64,000 bases of DNA from Ischnura elegans (GCF_921293095.1 NC_060253.1:81939992-82003991), one strand, 5' to 3'; positions 1-9,402 are shown, numbered from the stretch's first letter. A program made the numbers and translations. The notes: generated by a model not told the origin, from the letters alone.

Positions 1-430
1 AAAAATCGATAAATTGCATTATTCCTGTTGTTAATTTTTGTAAAAGTTGCTAAATTTAAGTAATTTTTATAATCATGAAAGAGTACGGGTTTATTGTTCA
101 TCCAACGCTTCTCAACCGTACAACATGCGGAAATTTTTAATTTTTTGAAAATTGCTAAAATTGTTGCTAAATTTGTTAAAACTTTAAAAATTGTTATAAA
201 TAATGTAGAGAGTCATAAGTTCGTTCAATTGTTGTTGTTTAACCCGTAAGGCATGTAGAAATTTTTAACGCTCGTAAATGTTACTTAAATTGTTGCTAAC
301 TTTGTTTAAACTTAATTAATTGTTATAAACAATGTAAAACTTAAAAATAGCGTACATTTGTTGTTCTTAAACTATAGAAGCGGTAAAAATGTCAAATTTT
401 TTTTTTCGTTAAATAGTTTATAATTTCCTC
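1..430. repeat. AT-rich tandem repeat, period about 127 bp
   Basis: Recurring blocks can be lined up at about 1-123, 124-250, 251-376 and a partial one to 430. Each has an AAATTTTTAA-type stretch, then TTGTTGCTAA, then TTGTTATAAA followed by AATGTA, and a TTGTTGTT segment. Units are diverged. The array probably continues upstream of the window. Confidence 0.6.
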
Positions 431-671
431 CCAGAGTCCACACTCCAACAAGAGGATTACACTTGGTTACCTAAAATAATCCTCAAAATAACTCTTCCTC
501 CACGAAAAATTTCCTCTTCCTCGATCGGGAGGAAGTATTCTGGCTTCAGAAACGAGAGAGAGTTTTTTTCTTTCTCCCTTCTCCTACACTCCCTACTCGG
601 AGGAGGATCTCGAGACTTTCTCTCGGAGTTCCTCCTTGAGGAGGTGAGTGAGGAAACCAAAACTCCGAAAC
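431..671. other. Unassigned, TCCTC/GAGGA-rich stretch
   Basis: Strand-asymmetric stretch with many TCCTC runs (about 425-560) followed by GAGGAG runs (about 600-650), so it can fold weakly on itself. No gene seen. Short frames on the minus strand here are products of the biased composition. Confidence 0.4.
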
Positions 672-835
672 CCTGCATAATGGGACACTAGCTGGACGTC
701 CGCTGGACATCCAAGATAGGACAGTGTGCGGACGGATGGCCAGGACAGCCGGCGGATGTCCTCTGGCTGTCCTGAAAATCCGCGGACACTGAGAGGACGC
801 GACGGACGCGCAGCGGACGTCCTCTGGCAACGATG
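672..835. repeat. GGAC/GTCC-rich repeat
   Basis: About 160 bp with more than ten GGAC or GTCC words, many joined as GGACGTCC-like palindromes, and a local hairpin near 740-775 (AGGACAGCC pairing with GGCTGTCCT). It abuts the 5' edge of the LINE copy. Probably a terminal or subterminal piece of a DNA transposon, not host coding sequence. Confidence 0.45.
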
Positions 836-841
836 TGCTGT

Positions 842-1355
842 GTGGGTAATTAGAGACATCACGGGTAAGAAAAATCTGGTAGTGATGGGGGACTGGAATG
901 CCTCAGTCGGGAAAGGGAGGGATGGACATGATATAGATTTTGGATTAGGAATATGGAACGACAGGGGAGAGAAAGCAGCAGAATTTTGCAGGAGAAACAA
1001 CTTATTCATCACAAACATGTGGTTCAATCATAATAAAGGGCGAAGGTACACAGGGAAAAGTCCAGGGGATGTGGGGAGATATCAAATAGACTACATTATG
1101 GTAAGACAGAGGTTTAGGAATAGTGTGAAAAACTTGTGCAGGTTCCCTTCAGCAGATGCAGATTCAGACCACAACCTAGTGCTCATGCAATGCAACATAA
1201 GTTTCAAAAGACGTATGAAAGTTATGAAGGCGAGGAAATGGAATTTAGAAGTGCTGAAGGGGATTATGAGGAGAGGATATCAGGAATTAGTGGTCAATAG
1301 TATCTGGGAGAAGGGAAATTGGAAGTACACAGACTGTAGAGGTAGGGTGAGATAA
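842..1355 (+). pseudogene. LINE family 1 AP-endonuclease domain, truncated
   Basis: Endonuclease/exonuclease/phosphatase (APE) domain that would nick target DNA to prime reverse transcription. Readable blocks in order: GDWNASVG (D-x-N of the active-site region), a GERGEKAAEFC-like helix (here DRGEKAAEFC), RRYTGKSPGDVGRYQIDYIM, and DADSDHNLVL with the catalytic SDH near the end. The N-terminal part, including the first catalytic Asn/Glu blocks, is missing, so the homology starts inside the domain at about 842; the open frame upstream to 726 is GGAC-repeat sequence. The frame closes at a TAA at 1353-1355. Confidence 0.8.
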
Positions 1356-1535
1356 CATTAAAATAGGAATAGTCAAAGCAGTGGAGAAGTCAATTGGCTA
1401 TGTTGACAGCAGAAGGATAAAGAAGCCTTGGGTTACAGAGGCAATGGTAAAAGAACTGGAGGAGAGAAGGAAGTGGAAGAGAGGGATGCAGAGCAGGGAA
1501 AATAATATATAGGGAACTAAATAATCGATTAAAAC
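1356..1535 (+). pseudogene. LINE family 1 linker between endonuclease and RT, broken
   Basis: Continues family 1 in shifted frames with stops (for example TAG near 1511). A PWVTEAMVKELEERRKWKR-like string is readable around 1425-1480, which is the usual linker after the endonuclease in this LINE type. Confidence 0.6.
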
Positions 1536-2681
1536 GTGAAACTAAGAGGGCAAGGGAGGCTTGGTGGTAAATACAGTGTGAGGAAATGGAAATTTTCCAG
1601 AAGGATGATGTATGCCAAAGTTAAGTCGCTATCGGGCAGCAAAAGAGGACAAGCCATGTCTAAAATTAAGGCTAGAGATGGGAGGATGCCAACCGAGCAA
1701 GAAGAGGTACAGGGTAGATGGAAGGAATACGTGGAGGATCTGTATGATGGAAGGAACAGGCCGGAGAGATTGACTTAAGAGGAGGAAAGTGCGGTGGAGG
1801 AGAATAATCTTGGGCCATGGATATTAGATTCAGAAATAGAGAGAGCACTTTGTGATATGAAGGCTAGGAATGCAGTAGGCGTGGTCAATATCCCGTGTTA
1901 GCTTCTGAAGAATCTAGGGAAGGATAGTAATTAAAGGTTTTTCAAACTGGTACGCAGGGTCTATGAGGAGGGATGTTAGCCGGAGGATTTCATTAAGATA
2001 GTTTCCATTCCGCCACTGAAAAAGAAGAAAGCTGTGGAATGCCGAGATTATTGGACTATCAAACTAATATCGCATGCGGCAAAAGTGGTACTGAGGATAT
2101 TGAACAGACGAATGGAGGTGAGGGCAAACGAGTATTTGGGCGAAGATCAGTTTGGTTTTAGAAAAGGGAAGTCAACTCGTGATGCAATTGCAATAATGAG
2201 GTCCCTCGTGGAGAGGAACGTAGAATATGACCAGGAAGTATATGCCTGTTTCGTGGTTTTTGAAAAAGCATTTGATAGGGTGAACTGGGTAAAGTTAATG
2301 GACATCCTCAGGAGAATAGGTGTAGATTGGAGGGATAGATGACTAATTCTCAATCTGTATATGGCCAAGATTGTGCAAGTAAGGGTAGCAGAGGCAAGCA
2401 TTGGTCGAGGTGTGAGGTAAGGCTGTCCTCTATCGCTGCTACTTTTTAACGTATATGCTGAGGAGATGGTAAGAGAAGTGTGGGACGAGTTGGAAGCTGG
2501 AGTGAAAGTGGTAGGAATGATGTTTAAATCAGTGAGGTTCGCGGATGATCAGGCACTGATTAGCCAGTCAGCGAGGGGACTGCAGGCTATAATGGATACG
2601 TTAGACGAGCGGTGCGAGGAGTATGGGATGAGGATCAATCACAAGAAGACTAAGGTAATGCAGTTTTGTAAAGCATCGTGA
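1536..2681 (+). pseudogene. LINE family 1 reverse transcriptase, active site damaged
   Basis: Reads through the pre-RT block (QEEVQGRWKEYVEDLYDG, 1536-1778), then after stops the RT: DYWTIKLISHAAKVVLRILNRR, GEDQFGFRKGKSTRDAI, the motif A region FVVFEKAFDRV (2250-2280), RQGCPLSPLLFN-like GCPLSLLLFNVYAEEM, and FADDQAL (motif C, Asp-Asp present, about 2538-2558), ending IKTKVM-like HKKTKVM. Motif A normally has the first metal-binding Asp where this copy has Val (codon GTT, 2256-2258). Stops interrupt at about 1776, 1900, 1932, 1978, 2341 and 2418. Catalytically dead even if read. Confidence 0.85.
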
Positions 2682-3240
2682 GTGAGGAATGTGAGAGTCC
2701 AGGTAAAAGTAGGTTGGGAAAAACTTGAGCAGATAGACCAATTCAACTATTTGGGCAGCACATTAGAAGAAAACGGACACAGTAGCAAATATATCAGGAA
2801 TCAAATTGCACTAGCAAAGGAGGCGTTCATAAACAGGAAAGAGATTCTGAGAGGATCGCTGTGTAAGAATTTAAAGAAAAGGTTATAGTGAAGAGTTTGA
2901 TCTGGAGTGTAGCTCTCTACGGTGTGGAAACGTAGAGACTGAGGAAAGAAGACAAGAAAAGATTGGAGGCTTTCAAGATGTGGGTCTGGAGAAGGTGACA
3001 TATACGGAGAGGAAAAGGAACGATGAAGTGCTGGATATGGTTGGTGAGGAAAGGCAGCTTTTAGATGAGATATGAGGGAGACAGAAGGTATGGATGGGAA
3101 GAGTACTTGGCGGGGAGGGGATGTTGAAAATGGTGTTAGAGGGTAGAATGTTAGGGAAACGAGGGAGGGGGAGGACAGGAATAGGATTTTTAGATAGATT
3201 GAAAGGGAGTAGGCCTTACAGTGAATTGAAGAAGGCAATG
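2682..3240 (+). pseudogene. LINE family 1 C-terminal domain, broken
   Basis: The region after the RT core: QIDQFNYLGSTLEENGHSSKYIRNQIALAKEAF at about 2736-2830, then shifted frames giving LYGVET, LRKEDKKRLEAFKMWVWRR, a RQLLDEIRRRQKVWMGR-like block and LEGRMLGKRGRGRTGIGFLDRLKG (about 3140-3210). The equivalent is more open in copy 2. It ends at ELKKAM, where a foreign segment interrupts; the last residues resume at 3553. Confidence 0.8.
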
Positions 3241-3552
3241 GGAACGAAACCCTTGGGGCGGGTTCGCGGGATACACTCCTGGGGCAGGGACTATAAGCGA
3301 TCAGCTTTTCTCCTCTGCCACCAGAAGGGGAAGGACAGAAAGGAATAAGGAAAGGAGGCACCGCCGCGATAGGAGCCCGACGACGCCTCCAGGGAAAGGA
3401 CGGGGAAGGAAGGAAGGGACGAGGAAACCTGCACCGTCACAAAGGCGGGCAGGTCCTACTCCTAACGAAACCATGCTTACACAATTAATGTGCTACCAAT
3501 TTTAGTAGATTTTCCTATGAGGAAGAAAAATCTATCGATCAAATCGGTAGAT
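3241..3552. mobile_element. 312-bp insertion in the LINE, 17-bp target duplication
   Basis: AATTGAAGAAGGCAATG at 3224-3240 is repeated as AATTGAAGAAGGCAGTG at 3553-3569, and LINE copy 2 (9240-9260) is continuous across this point, so 3241-3552 is an insertion. A duplication this long suggests target-primed retrotransposition. The insert has a GC-rich patch (3350-3400) resembling 21236-21290 and an AT-richer right end. It may be a SINE; no tRNA-like box pair is clear. Confidence 0.65.
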
Positions 3553-3784
3553 AATTGAAGAAGGCAGTGCTGGAAGCAAAGGGGCTCTCAGAACACTTCT
3601 TAAGTACTCTATGGAAACCTACCTTAATCGGTAGAATACTATAATAATTAGGCCACCCAAGTAATGTCTGAGTGTTGCTGTGATTGTTAGAAAGTGGCTT
3701 GCAAAAGAAATGCGTTGAAAGACAATGAATCCTGCTTGAGGGCCGTGTGAATGTTAGAGCCTCCAGGAGGATCTTCAATATGTA

Positions 3785-3982
3785 TCATTCACCCCTACCC
3801 AGCTGAACACCCATCTTAAAGTCTGATGTCTTACCATCAGTTGGGTTTTTTGGTCTTGTCATCATGACAACAGCTTTCATGCCTATGTCATCATCAGAAT
3901 GCCCAACTGATCGGACAATATAACTTTCTGATAGATATTTGCTATCATATCTTCTTGTCTCTTTTTGCCTTGTAATTACCAT
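3785..3982 (-). CDS. Unrecognised short open frame, possible exon
   Basis: A 65-codon minus-strand frame starting at a true ATG (3980-3982). It is hydrophilic, with an SDDDIG acidic patch followed by KAVVMMTRPKNP, and closes at TGA (3785-3787). A GATGGTAAGA donor-like site lies inside near 3830, so a real exon could end there. I do not recognise the protein and see no acceptor upstream. It could be part of an unknown transposon or chance. Confidence 0.2.
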   Translation of the reverse strand: MVITRQKETRRYDSKYLSESYIVRSVGHSDDDIGMKAVVMMTRPKNPTDGKTSDFKMGVQLGRGE

Positions 3983-5456
3983 GTTTTCCAGAAATAGATT
4001 GTATCATGAGTGTATTATAGATTGTATCATATATTGTATCTCATTCTACTAGAGTAGATGGTATAAAAAACCAGTGGTACTATTTAGTAAGGGACCATAT
4101 TGATCAAGTCGGAGACTTAGGATAGCTGATCATAGAAAGAATCTTTTGCCGCAGGATCTACGTATCTAGGAGGGGGATCTATCCAGCTCTCATCTCCCCC
4201 ATGATTACGCCACTGACAATGAGTCCACAGGTTCATCTCAGCTATCACCCTACCTGACTTAAGGATGATGAAGGTATTATATAGCTGCAAGTGAGTGAAA
4301 GGGAGTCACGTGAAATTTATCTAACACTTTACTCAATGGAAATGGAAAGGACTTCCTGATTTAGACGGGTAGAATAAAAAAATAAGCAAGGTCAATCAAG
4401 GCCTTACATGTGAATACATATGTCTCTCGCTCGCGAATAAAATCTCCATTAAATGCCATGCCTCGAACTATCGTTGTTTTTCCAGTTCACATACAATTAT
4501 GGCTTTGCACGATATCTTTGATACCCGACAACGACAGGACGTTTTGTGTAAAGGGCGCTCCGCAGTCGAATTTTAGTTCCGCTTTCGGCCGCCAGTCAAC
4601 CCTCCTTGCAGTTCGGTGGACTCCCGCACTCATGGTCTGTGGCGCTCGTCTCTCGCAAGTGGGCGAGGCTCGCAGTCCAAGTGAAGTGATGAAGACGGTG
4701 AAGAACCGAGACGATTTCCGCGACGTCCCGGCGAGTGAGTGAATCGATTTGCATCGAACATGGGGCCGGCATTGATTGATAAGTGTCACTTGTATTTGAT
4801 TTCATGAATGAATACATCAAGGCTGCATCACTTACAGAGGTACAGTGGGGTGTGGGGTCTCGGGTGGTTGCAGTGGTTGTGTGTTGAGTGAAGGTGATTG
4901 GTGAATTGTTAGGGCTGTTGCCGGGATACTTACCTACCTGCGTTCATCCTCGCCTGGACCGCTTTGGTTGGAGCGGCAGCTCAATCGGGATTCTGTCACT
5001 GAGGTGGGTTCCCCCCGAGGTTAAAGCGATGATTTGCTTTCCGGCGGCTCGCGGCTTAGGGGCTGGTCTGCAATGGGACATTAGCCGTAAGATGAAAATA
5101 TTCAAAATCAAGGCGCAGACGGAAACAGTTGAGAAATGAGCGATCGACGTGAACAAAAGAGATCTTTGCAATCAATTAATGCTCGCAATAATTCGGACGA
5201 GCCTAATACAAAGCATTTTTGGCCATCCGCGACCGGTTTCGTTCCTCAATCAGTCACGGACCAAAGTTGGTCCTCGGACACTCGTGGCCGATGTACGTCG
5301 GTCGTTATAATCATTCGCTTCCGAAGTCGGCCGTTCGTGATCGAGAAAAGGTTTCCAGTCATTTGCAATCAAACACGGTCGCTCGCGAATAAAATTCTAC
5401 ATTCAATGCGATATCGCAATAGCTATATGCCTCGGATAATCGCGGGTTTTCCAACT
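3983..5456. other. Unassigned intergenic DNA
   Basis: No gene recognised. It contains two related stretches in direct orientation, 4425-4490 and 5380-5465, sharing CTCGCTCGCGAATAAAAT and the following 40 or so bases, so a diverged repeat flanks the interval. Overlapping open frames on both strands at 4410-4820 and 4888-5171 show no domain. A strong donor-like GCAGGTAGGTAAGTAT on the minus strand near 4927-4943 is the only splice-like signal. Confidence 0.4.
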
Positions 5457-5876
5457 ATAAATGCCCGGTTATACGGTACATCAACACGTGCGAATTGGTG
5501 TCTAAATGTATGAACGAGTGAATGAACAAGAAAATGCACAGTGTAACCACACAACTAGAGCGGACGCACGTACAGAAAATAGAACCTGTTCTAAGTTGCT
5601 TCATGCATTCGTCCATGTTCCGTTTCCGGTCCACAAAAATCGGTCATGCAAATAGACATTAAGGCTTACGAGTTAATGTCTGTTTGCATGAATGATTTTT
5701 GTGGACCGGAATGGAACATGTACGGATGCATGAACCAAATTAGAACAGGTTCAATTTTCTGTGCTTGCATTTGCAAAAGTTGGGTGGTTACACGGCGCCT
5801 TTTGGCGTTCATTCTCGTATTCATACATTTAGATATTAACCCGTACGTGTTAATGTGCCGTGTAAACAAGCCTTTA
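5457..5876. mobile_element. Fold-back element (family FB1), arms about 200 bp
   Basis: The left arm (about 5457-5665) is an imperfect inverted copy of the right arm (about 5670-5876): both contain GTTCTAA..TTG.TTCATGCAT, CCGGTCCACAAAAAT and, at the ends, AGGCTTGTTTACACGG-like sequence (TGCCCGGTTATACGG on the left). The centre holds a small hairpin, AGACATTAA/TTAATGTCT. The open frames on both strands (5646-5921, 5666-5869) come from this palindrome. A second, shorter copy lies at 59752-59997. Confidence 0.75.
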
Positions 5877-6155
5877 GATTCAGTGTCTAACTATGGAACA
5901 ATAATCGTAAAAAATACATAGCAGCAGTTTTATTTTATTCGCAATCTGCTGCACTGCCATACATCTTATTAGAATCTCTACAATTTTTTTAGTTTCATAA
6001 TTTAGTTCCAAATGTATGAAAAATTGGAGATTCATTCATCTCGTCTACTTTGATAAATAAAATAATTAATATGTGGAATATTATATCCAGTTTTGTAGTT
6101 GCGGATGAAAATTTGGTGTAGTTTTCAAATAAAATTCATCAATTAAGAATAATGA
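5877..6155. other. Unassigned AT-rich spacer
   Basis: No feature seen. Confidence 0.4.
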
Positions 6156-6163
6156 TGCCATAA

Positions 6164-6422
6164 CAGTGGCGCCGACTCCATGGGGCTTGAGGGGGCCCGA
6201 GCCCCCTCAAAAATTCGTCATGGGTGTGGGGAAAAATTTTGTCAGGCTTGCTGATTTTCCCCGGAGTGTCCAGATATCGAGATTCGAGTTCTCAGGGCTC
6301 TAATGTTGATCATATGACTGTTCTTAAATGCTTAAAAACTTAAAACTCACTCTTAAAATATTTCCCGGGGCAAGATCCCCGGTTTGGGCCTCCCCAATAT
6401 TTTTTGTAAGTCGGCACCCCTG
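6164..6422. mobile_element. hAT-type MITE (family H1), copy 1
   Basis: 259 bp with ends CAGTGGCGCCGACT and AGTCGGCACCCCTG (inverted), flanked by a perfect 8-bp target duplication TGCCATAA (6156-6163 and 6423-6430), the hAT signature. Runs of GGGGGCCC near the left end and CCCGGGG near the right. No coding capacity. An inverted-orientation copy is at 18013-18274. Confidence 0.9.
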
Positions 6423-6430
6423 TGCCATAA

Positions 6431-6899
6431 TAATCAAGGTTAGTAAAGACGAAGAAAGCTACGCTAGGAGTTATTTTAGTATTCATCACCCTGAATTTAA
6501 AGCCTCAGGGATCCTTTTCATTGTTGTGTGTTGTTTTGTGTTTAAATTCAAGGTAAAGCTTGTGGGAGATATATAGGCCATCTAATGCTTGTCGCGAAAC
6601 ATGAGTAAATGTTTAGACGCAATTGATTTACTTCATTTTTTTTTACCAAGAATAGCATATAACCTTTTCCTCATCTCATAACAAGGGAATGATATCCTTC
6701 CTACTAAAAAAATTTACAACTGGTACAATGTCTTATTGAAGACCTTAGATGTAGATATTGTATCATACAAAGCCTAAGTATTAGAAAAAATATACTATAT
6801 AATGTTTTATTTTTCTCGAGTCTTATCGCCTGATATAAAAGCCGTTTTAAACTAATTAATGCAGTCCTAACCTTCAAAATAACGTGCTCCACGTAAAAA
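6431..6899. other. Unassigned AT-rich DNA
   Basis: No gene or repeat boundary recognised. Confidence 0.4.
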
Positions 6900-7110
6900 A
6901 CCTTTCTCGTCGGCCGCCTTGCGTTTGCTCTGTCATTCAAATGAATTGCTCTGAGTTTGAGGTGGCCACTGCATGAGTCTGATGATAGGTTTGTTGGCTT
7001 TGGGAAGTGAGTATGATAAATAAAGATGTCGTACTGGCAACCAGTTTTATTTGCCAGCTCCAAACACGTGTTTCGATTGCCTTGCAATCATCGTCTGGTA
7101 GAGAGCATCC
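6900..7110 (-). repeat. Penelope-like terminal segment with stem-loop/GAAAC motif
   Basis: On the minus strand, starting near 7107, it reads CCAGACGATGATTGCAAGG, CAATCGAAACACGTG, then GAGCTGGCAAATAAAACTGG, and later AATGACAGAGCAAACGCAAGG and GCCGACGAG (near 6905-6945). The stem-loop followed by GAAAC matches the motif at 7817-7865, and the tail matches the minus strand of 7470-7510. This layout resembles Penelope-like pLTRs, which are known to carry hammerhead motifs; the family call is inference. Confidence 0.5.
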
Positions 7111-7438
7111 ATCAATTGCGGGAGGTGATTAAGGAGGGATGGAGGGGGTCAAGACAATTCTCAGCCAATTTCCCGTGGGGAAGAGGGGGGATCCCGGCAA
7201 ATATCACGTATTTTTTTCCGCAAGAAACAGTGTTAAATTGGGAGAAAGCTGGGTTGAATAGAGCACGTAATTGGTAATCTTAAATACTTAAATACTAATT
7301 AATAGATCCAACGCAACGAAGCATAGATTAACGTATTTAAACTGAAAATACGCATTTTGAACAATCTTACTATGTCTTACTATGAGGGTCGGGGGGTGGG
7401 GGATCCGTAAATCGTCAAAATCACCTCTCGTATTTAAT

Positions 7439-7521
7439 GGACGCCCTCGTACTGTCTCAACCCCAGACTGTCTCGTCGGCATCCTTGTGTTTGCTCTGTC
7501 ATTGAAATAACAAGAACGTAC
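7439..7521 (-). repeat. Second copy of the Penelope-like tail
   Basis: Minus-strand AATGACAGAGCAAACACAAG and GCCGACGAGACAG match the tail at 6905-6945. It directly abuts the hAT MITE at 7522-7813. Confidence 0.5.
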
Positions 7522-7813
7522 CAGAGGCGCAGCTAGGAATTAAGGCTGGGGGGGTTAAGGTGCAACTCATACCGGGGTGTGTGGGGGTATGGTATACCCA
7601 CCAGGATAAGCGGTAGGTGCGAGATTATTAAATTACGGAATTTTAAGATAAATGGTTCAAAACGGTGAGTTTTACGGCTTTCTGAGGGATATGTTATTTA
7701 TCCTCACACTTTCCTATTTGTAATGTCAATCCAATTAAGTAAAATGGATTAAACTTAAAAATTTCTTTGAGCTCTGGGGGGGGGGTTTAAAGCCCCCCCC
7801 TCGCTGCGCCACT
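7522..7813. mobile_element. hAT-type MITE with G-run/C-run ends
   Basis: Ends CAGAGGCGCAGCTAGG and CGCTGCGCCACTG are inverted repeats of the CAGNGGCG type, with G-runs inside the left end and GGGGGGGGGG plus CCCCCCCC near the right end. No clear 8-bp duplication (GAACGTAC against TACAGCAC), so the call rests on the ends only. Confidence 0.6.
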
Positions 7814-7816
7814 GTA

Positions 7817-7865
7817 CAGCACCTGATGATAATTGCAAGGCAATGGAAACACGTGTTGTGAGCTG
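7817..7865 (+). ncRNA. Hammerhead-ribozyme-like motif
   Basis: Order of elements: CAGCAC (stem I 5'), CTGATGA (7823-7829), stem-loop ATTGC-AAG-GCAAT, GGAAAC, self-complementary ACACGTGT, then GAGCTG closing stem I. CTGATGA, stem II, GAAA and a short stem III is the hammerhead order; a palindromic stem III that needs dimerisation is known in Penelope-like hammerheads. Deviations: an extra unpaired base in stem II and a U-G closing pair. Activity is not shown. Confidence 0.4.
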
Positions 7866-8189
7866 TTAAATAATATTAGTGGGCCGCCTTTGGTTATCAT
7901 TCGATTTGCTGTTCCACGATATCTCTCCGGAAAAAAAGTTGACTTTTGGGAAGTGAGGTAGAAAATGCAGTTTCGGACATGGGCTGGGAGACTGAGTGGT
8001 TTACATTATTCTTAGGTCGAATGGACGGAAAGCTGCGAAATGTGAGACACGCTGACGAGGCAGAATCGAAAGAAAGAGAGCATATTGATTGGAAGTGGCA
8101 ATCGTAGCAACAATAAACAAGGATTTGGTGTTTTCCCGGCGAATCTTGTTGTTGAAGTCTTATCGGGAAATCAGCCGGGCCCAGGATGG
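7866..8189. other. Unassigned
   Basis: No gene recognised. TTTTGGGAAGTGAG near 7940 echoes 7000-7012, so part of this is probably the same Penelope-like repeat. Confidence 0.3.
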
Positions 8190-8277
8190 ACATTGCTGCC
8201 GACGTTTCAATGGCTTTATATGCCGACGTTTCAATGGCCTTCTATGCCATCGTCTTCGGGGCGAATGATGGACCTGG
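8190..8277 (-). repeat. Penelope-like terminal motif, GAAACGTCGGCA unit doubled
   Basis: On the minus strand: CCCCGAAGACGATGGCATAG, then GGCCATTGAAACGTCGGCA, then the 24-bp unit again (8197-8220 and 8221-8244 are tandem copies), then a GGGCCCGGCTG end. CGAAGACGATG, stem, GAAACGTCGG is the class of motif also seen at 38040 and 61330. Confidence 0.5.
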
Positions 8278-8775
8278 TTAGTGCCGGGCTTATATACACA
8301 GTTGGGGCGATTTTTGAGTCCGTAATTTGTTTTCATAATTCCGAAGGAAAATGCGTAATCAGCGGCATCAAAAAAATCAATAAATACTCAACTTTGATTT
8401 CGATAGGTTACCATGCCGCACTATTCAGCGTTTTAAAGCGATAATCACCTATGTTACTTTTTTTGCAAAGGAAAATGTAGGCTAAACTATACCGCATCCT
8501 TTCCCAACGGATTGCATTTCATCTTCTATACTATGAGTTATCATTTTATCGTAAAATTTAATAAAATTACGGAATATTGGCGTTGTTTTAACATCAAATT
8601 AAAAATAAATTCGTATTGCTTCTGTTTCCTGTTTACTTAACTCAAATAGGAGACCCAGCAGTGAAGAATTAGCCTTCTGAAGTGGACGCTTATAAAGCCA
8701 CGTAATGGGAGTTCACCGGCAGTTTCGTGTTGGCTCACTTTCATACTCGTCTGTGCCGTATAATGTATTCTCAGG
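8278..8775. other. Unassigned
   Basis: No feature recognised; moderately AT-rich. Confidence 0.4.
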
Positions 8776-9352
8776 CACCTATCAACTATTTAGGCAGTAC
8801 TTTAGAGGAAAATGGATACAGTAGTAAGGACATAAGGTAGAGAATTGCATTAACAAAGGAGGCGTTCATGAAGGAACAGGAGGGAGCTTCTGAGAGGATC
8901 ATTATGTACGAGTTTAAAGGAAAGGTTAGAGAAGAGTTTGATCTGGAGTGTAGCTCTCTACGGTGCGGAAACGTGGACACTGAGGAAAGAAGACGAGAGA
9001 AGATTGGAGGCATGGAGAGGGTGAAATGGACGGATAGGAAAAGGAACGACGAAATGCTGAATATGGTCGGCGAGGAGAGCCAGCTTTTAGATGGGATACG
9101 GAGGAGACAGAAGGTATGGATGGGAGGAGTACTTAGCGGGGAGGGGACGTTGAAAATGGTATTAGAGGGTAGAATGGGGAAACGAGGGAGGGGAAGGAAA
9201 AGAATAGGAATTATAGATAGATTGAAAGGGAGTATGCCTCATAGTGAATTGAAGAAGGCAGCGCTGGAAGGAAAGGGAGGCTCCCAAATCACATCTTTAG
9301 TACTGCCATGCCATAGAAACCTACCTTAATCGGTATAATACTATAATAATAA
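8776..9352 (+). mobile_element. LINE family 1, copy 2 (3' end only)
   Basis: 5'-truncated copy starting in the block NYLGSTLEENGYSSKDIR. The main frame (8868-9329) reads YEFKGKVREEFDLECSSLRC out of phase, then VKWTDRKRNDEMLNMVGEE, SQLLDGIRRRQKVWMGGVLS, TLKMVLEGRMGKRGRGRKRI and IDRLKGSMPHSELKKAALEG. The 3' end is ACCTTAATCGGTATAATAC. It is uninterrupted where copy 1 carries the 312-bp insertion, so it serves as the empty site. Confidence 0.85.
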
Positions 9353-9402
9353 CATCGCTATCAATAATAGGAGTAGCAGGGATTTTCCTGAAACCCTAGA
9401 CC

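Larger units (their letters stand above)
842..3655 (+). mobile_element. Degenerate LINE (APE endonuclease + RT), family 1, copy 1
   Basis: A 5'-truncated non-LTR retrotransposon reading left to right: endonuclease, linker, reverse transcriptase, C-terminal domain. The protein type is the one often annotated in insects as craniofacial-development-protein-2-like endonuclease and RT; I place it near the RTE superfamily without certainty. The frame is broken by many stops and shifts and by an insertion at 3241-3552. The 3' end (ACCTTAATCGGT...ACTATAATAAT, near 3655) matches copy 2 near 9350. Other copies: 8776-9352 (+) and 29781-30372 (-). Dead by sequence. Confidence 0.85.

Noticed and set aside
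726..841. N-terminal extension of the LINE endonuclease frame
   Set aside because: These codons translate the GGAC/GTCC repeat; endonuclease similarity starts at about 842.
4410..4820. Frames of 110 (+), 100 (-) and 74 (-) codons
   Set aside because: All overlap each other; GC-richer stretch with no recognisable protein.
4926..5060. U1 snRNA-like start (ATACTTACCT) followed by GAGGTGGGTTCCCCCC
   Set aside because: The spacing to the U1 stem-loop I-like part is more than twice that of U1 and no Sm site or remaining stems fit. The string is better explained as a reversed donor-like GGTAAGTAT.
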